This document shows, in pieces, positions 62,101 through 64,000 of a DNA stretch of 64,000 nucleotides. The translations under genes were made by a program, and so were the position numbers. Under the pieces are notes generated by a model. It was given only the letters and a program-made list of their open reading frames with translations, did no database searches and was not told the DNA's origin. Where the stretch lies: NCBI GenBank assembly GCA_050015355.1, contig JBEKBO010000003.1:1-64000 (forward strand), written 5' to 3'. Each line of letters begins with the position of its first letter. Position 1 is the first letter of the stretch. Source of the stretch: CAWBRT01 sp050015355. Lineage in GTDB: Bacteria > Acidobacteriota > Terriglobia > Terriglobales > Acidobacteriaceae.

Positions 62101-62775
62101 TCGCCGGAAGAAAATGAGCGTGCGGTGGCAGCCGGTTTTGCCGCCCTGGACAGCGTCGAGGCGAGCATCCTGCGGCGCGCTCGCGAGGTGATCGATCAAC
62201 TCGAACGCGAGGATCGTATCGGCATCGTCATGCTCGGCCGCCCCTACCTGCACGATCCCGGGCTGAATCACGATATTCTCGAAGAGTTTCAGAAGCTCGG
62301 CTATCCGATCTTCTCTCAAAGTACGTTGCCTCGCGATGAGGACCTGCTGGAACGCCTCTTCGGCGATGAAGTGCGTGCCGGAGTCATCAAGCATCCGCTC
62401 GATATCGGCGATGTGTGGAAGAACACGTTTTCGGCGAGCACCAACCACAAGATCTGGGCGGCTAAATTCACCGCGCGCCATCCCAACCTCGTGGCGGTGG
62501 AGATGTCCAGCTTCAAGTGCGGACACGACGCTCCCATTTACGCCGCCATCGAATCCATTATCGAGCGGTCGGGCACGCCGTATTTTTGTTTCAAGGACCT
62601 TGACGAGAACAAACCTTCGGGCTCCATCAGGATTCGGGTCGAAACCATCGACTACTTCCTCCGCCGCTACCGCCAACAGATTATCCGGCGGCGCCAAGCC
62701 GAGTCGCGAATCGCGGCCCAGCTCTCCACTTACGAACAACAACTGCGGCAACAGTACGGGCTGGCATCCGACTAG
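59125..62775 (+). CDS. Double BcrAD/BadFG ATPase fused to DUF2229 (acyl-CoA dehydratase activase-like)
   Basis: A very long protein of 1216 residues. Two ASKHA ATPase domains are in tandem: the first from VGLDIGSTTAKAVVVETGG with cluster cysteines at about 137 (NDKCAGGTGA) and 176 (AGKCGVFAETD), the second from VGIDGGSTSTKAVLIDEQG near 353 with NTQCSAGNGY and GYGCAVFLQSD. A cysteine cluster CYFCKNNC lies near 652, then a DUF2229 region (VGIPRVLNIYVYAPLFQAYF, GRPYLHDPGLNHDI). Such activators use ATP to inject electrons into a partner dehydratase. Residues about 700-745 are low complexity and include a dispersed hairpin repeat. The gene before is the likely partner. Confidence 0.9.
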   Translation: MKVRNSLIVGLDIGSTTAKAVVVETGGDRIVWQDYQRHETKQPEKVLEFLQRMESEAGITKENCRVFITGSGGAVLADLIGAKFVQEVHAVSLAVEKLHPEVYSVIELGGQDAKIIVFQDDESSGRKKKIPSMNDKCAGGTGAVIDKINSKLRIPIAELCNLGYRGVKLHQVAGKCGVFAETDINSLQKLGTPPEELMASLFEAIVLQNLSVLTRGNTLRPHVLLLGGPNCFIRGMREAWQANIPRMWEERRLEIPAGAPPEELIKVPANAQYFAALGAVVYGKDEEEHSGRYRGTSKLKHYLEFGRAQEKARSGARALCGSDQELARFRQLYTPPKFVPATFHPNQTVRAFVGIDGGSTSTKAVLIDEQGEVLCKAYQLSNGNPIQDTIEMFENLRGQVEEQGAQLEVLGVATTGYAKDILRDVLKADVALVETVAHAESAMKFYDDPQVIVDVGGQDIKLIVVKDGRVKDFKLNTQCSAGNGYFLQSTAEGFGVSVEQYADLSFSAKNMPVFGYGCAVFLQSDIVNFQRQGWRAEEILAGLAAVLPKNVFLYVASIPNLAQLGSRFVLQGGTQNNLAVVKAEVDFIGGSFRSGQSRPEVMVHQHCGESGAIGAALEALRLFRDGRRTTFIGLEATRNISYRSTRGEDTRCYFCKNNCLRTFIDIDLRGKAGSIGLSERRAPSGFHDPLHEHDRDERANIKATRQPLVQIQLSSKSAETAVLDSPQRAVLAGDPDAGMDSAGLKQRGSKVPLRAGERRLIIATCEKGAVEDVHKMKDIKAGLDKVKQANPNLVEIAAREVFRPQNSASVADAIPTRAWRFSSRQRTARMRDRHNLRVGIPRVLNIYVYAPLFQAYFESLGVRPENIVYSDYTTSELYRAGCSRGAIDPCYPSKVAIAHVYNLLQVKHARKPLNAIFFPMYDVLSTPLVNLQASNACPTVSTTPETVKAAFTKEGDAFAENGIQYLNPLLNFRDRRLFAYQMLQTWQPILGLSPEENERAVAAGFAALDSVEASILRRAREVIDQLEREDRIGIVMLGRPYLHDPGLNHDILEEFQKLGYPIFSQSTLPRDEDLLERLFGDEVRAGVIKHPLDIGDVWKNTFSASTNHKIWAAKFTARHPNLVAVEMSSFKCGHDAPIYAAIESIIERSGTPYFCFKDLDENKPSGSIRIRVETIDYFLRRYRQQIIRRRQAESRIAAQLSTYEQQLRQQYGLASD
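61300..61329. repeat. Short hairpin repeat (family 4) inside a coding sequence
   Basis: CCCCAGCGAGC, loop TGT, GCTCGCCGGGG, then ACCCC. It translates in frame as part of SPQRAVLAGDPDAG in a variable linker of the dehydratase activase-like protein, adding residues without breaking the frame. Confidence 0.75.
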
Positions 62776-62783
62776 AAACAGCT

Positions 62784-62981
62784 CTAGAGATGCTGTACCC
62801 CAAGAGATGAACGTCATTCCGAGCGAGCGATGCCTTGCATCGCGAGTCGAGGAATCTTTTGTGTTGCTTTGCCGCGGGAAGACAGCGAGAAAACACAAGA
62901 TCCCTCCACTCCGCTTCGCTTCGGTCGGGATGACGCCTCCCTGAAACATCGGGATACACTAACTCTGGAATTGCTCTAGAA
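62784..62981. repeat. Dispersed repeat, family 2, complete copy
   Basis: The ends are TCTAGAGATGCTGTACCCC and GGGATACACTAACTCTGGAA with TTGCTCTAGA. The interior has GTCATTCCGAGCGAGCGATG, GAATCTTTTGTGTTGCTTTG and CTTCGGTCGGGATGACGCC. The outer CTAGAG termini are inverted relative to each other, like a small non-autonomous element. Confidence 0.8.
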
Positions 62982-63011
62982 GCGGGTTTATAACTCATTC
63001 CGGATTGCAGT

Positions 63012-63294
63012 CAACGGCGGTCCCTCAGCGGCTAAAGCCGGAGATATGCGTCCGGAAACGGCGCGGCTGAAAAGGCTGCTGAAAAACTCGTAGCAGTGTC
63101 ATCCTGAGGTCGCGCCGGTTTTGCGCGACCGAAGGATCTGCTTTATTTTCCGACACGCGCAAACAGCAGATCCTTCGCTCCTCCACCCCAGCAACGGCAA
63201 AAGCGGCCGTCGCCGGGGACCCCGGCTGTGCTCAGGATGACACCTCGGAGATCAGTTTTTCAGCAGCCTGAAGCCGTGCTCCTTCAAAGAACTT
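63012..63294. repeat. Family-3 repeat split by a family-1 element
   Basis: Left half: CCCTCAGCGGCTAAAGCCGG..ACGGCGCGGCTGA. Right half: TGAAGCCGTGCTCCTTCAAA. Between them sits the 195-bp element at 63074-63268, with TGA on both sides as a possible target duplication. Confidence 0.8.
63074..63268. repeat. Family-1 element with perfect 15-bp terminal inverted repeats
   Basis: GGCTGCTGAAAAACT (63074-63088) and AGTTTTTCAGCAGCC (63254-63268) are exact inverse copies. The interior contains GTCATCCTGAG/CTCAGGATGAC, AAGGATCTGCT/AGCAGATCCTT and a family-4 hairpin at 63186-63223. It has no coding capacity and is MITE-like. Confidence 0.85.
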
Positions 63295-63414
63295 GCGCGA
63301 AGCTGGTCTAACCGATCGCTCACGAAATGGGCTGGAAAACACAGGCGCATCGGCGTACTCTCGAATTTGAAGCGCCACAATCCAATGCGAGGCGACGTGC
63401 AGGCAAGCGAAGGG

Positions 63415-64000
63415 ATGCGAGTCATTGATGCAAGTGACTCTTCCATGTTGGTGGTCTTCGGCGACGAGATCTCGCGGGACTTGAACCGGCGGGTCATTCA
63501 GCTCTTCCATGACTTACAGGAAAGCGAGTTACAGAAGAGCGCCGGCCCGCGCATCCGCAACCTGCATCCCGCATACGCCTCGTTGCTGATCGACTACGAT
63601 CCGCTGCTGCTGCCGCCCGCTGAGTTGCGGGCACGCATCCGGGAACTTATCGGACAGAGCGACATAGCGTCATCGGACGCCGTGCGGCGCGCCATCGAAA
63701 TCCCGGTCTGTTACGGCGGGGAGCTGGGACCCGACCTAGCGGATGTCGCCCAGCACACCGGATTCTCGCCGGAAGAAGTGATTGCACGGCACAGCGCTCC
63801 CGAGTACACCGTCTATTTCATTGGCTTTTCGCCCGGATTTCCATACATGGGAGGGTTGCCCGAATCGCTGGCGACACCGCGCCTCAAGACGCCTCGCACC
63901 TCGGTTCCCGCCGGCAGCGTCGGAATTGGCGGCAGCCAGACGGGTCTCTATCCCATGCAGTGGTCCGGTGGTTGGCGACTGCTTGGCCGCACGCCCATGC
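63415..64000 (+). CDS. pxpB: 5-oxoprolinase subunit PxpB (KipI family), 3' truncated by window edge
   Basis: The frame is open to the last base and reads about 195 residues. MRVIDASDSSMLVVFGDEIS is the family N-terminus. NLHPAYASLLIDYDPLLL, IEIPVCYGGELGPDLADVAQ, YFIGFSPGFPYMGGLP and SVPAGSVGIGGSQTGLYP are PxpB/KipI (carboxyltransferase C/D) blocks. It cooperates with PxpA and PxpC to open 5-oxoproline to glutamate with ATP; pxpC would be expected just beyond the window. An in-frame ATG at 63385 is an alternative start; 63415 matches homologues better. Confidence 0.92.
   Translation, partial: MRVIDASDSSMLVVFGDEISRDLNRRVIQLFHDLQESELQKSAGPRIRNLHPAYASLLIDYDPLLLPPAELRARIRELIGQSDIASSDAVRRAIEIPVCYGGELGPDLADVAQHTGFSPEEVIARHSAPEYTVYFIGFSPGFPYMGGLPESLATPRLKTPRTSVPAGSVGIGGSQTGLYPMQWSGGWRLLGRTPM

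Overview
The window looks like a chromosomal segment of an Acidobacteriota bacterium (probably class Terriglobia, near Koribacter-like soil lineages). This is inferred from gene style rather than a marker gene: GC near 60%, two adjacent VWFA-domain secreted proteins of the acidobacterial type, a gene-dense but mosaic single-copy metabolic gene order, and non-coding spacers packed with imperfect palindromic repeats. There is no phage, IS transposase, CRISPR array, rRNA or tRNA that I can support. About 50 protein genes are supported, including a 59-residue one, one decayed gene, and one gene cut at each window edge.

Layout. 1-5.7 kb: the 3' end of a Crp/Fnr regulator, then on the minus strand a PP2C phosphatase, a Ser/Thr kinase, a tiny two-helix membrane protein and an Amt-family channel whose pore residues are altered; an APC permease lies upstream. 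5.8-10.5 kb: a beta-barrel porin, then a four-gene bufferin-type copper RiPP operon (Cys-rich precursor, MNIO/DUF692 enzyme, DUF2063 partner, DoxX) under a perfect 17-bp Fur-like palindrome. 10.7-14.1 kb: a hybrid histidine kinase divergent from a broken chromate transporter. 14.6-16.5 kb: hypothetical proteins and an XRE regulator. 16.8-22.5 kb: feoAB, with a second Fur-like palindrome over the feoA start, and uvrA. 22.9-30 kb: small membrane proteins, transketolase, an STN-like secreted protein, mtnA, a lone histidine-kinase dimerisation domain and Mn-type SOD. 30.3-39.5 kb: hydrolase, CoA transferase AB, lipoprotein, FtsB, phosphohexomutase, CutA, methyltransferase and the VWFA pair. 39.7-45.5 kb: DUF1015-like protein, amidase-GerMN-murI and rph. 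46-51 kb: citrate synthase, cupin, DUF4337, cytidylate kinase-like protein and hemerythrin. 51.2-54.1 kb: type III polyketide synthase, FAD oxidoreductase and YceI. 54.3-56.4 kb: an OmpR-type two-component system. 57-62.8 kb: two BcrAD/BadFG-DUF2229 type proteins. The window ends inside pxpB.

Working together. feoAB and the bufferin operon carry near-identical palindromes, so iron import and copper/metal buffering may share a Fur-type regulator. The phosphatase-kinase-small protein-Amt run suggests that ammonium sensing or transport is tied to Ser/Thr phosphorylation. Amidase, GerMN and murI form an envelope cluster that has been disrupted by a repeat insertion.

The spacers contain at least four recurrent repeat families. 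One has 15-bp terminal inverted repeats; one ends in CTAGAG...TGTATCCC; one is a CTCAGGGGCTAAAGCC-type palindrome; one is a short hairpin with constant flanks and covarying stems. One copy of the last lies in frame inside a protein-coding gene. Nested insertions and target-like duplications indicate that at least some of these repeats have moved.
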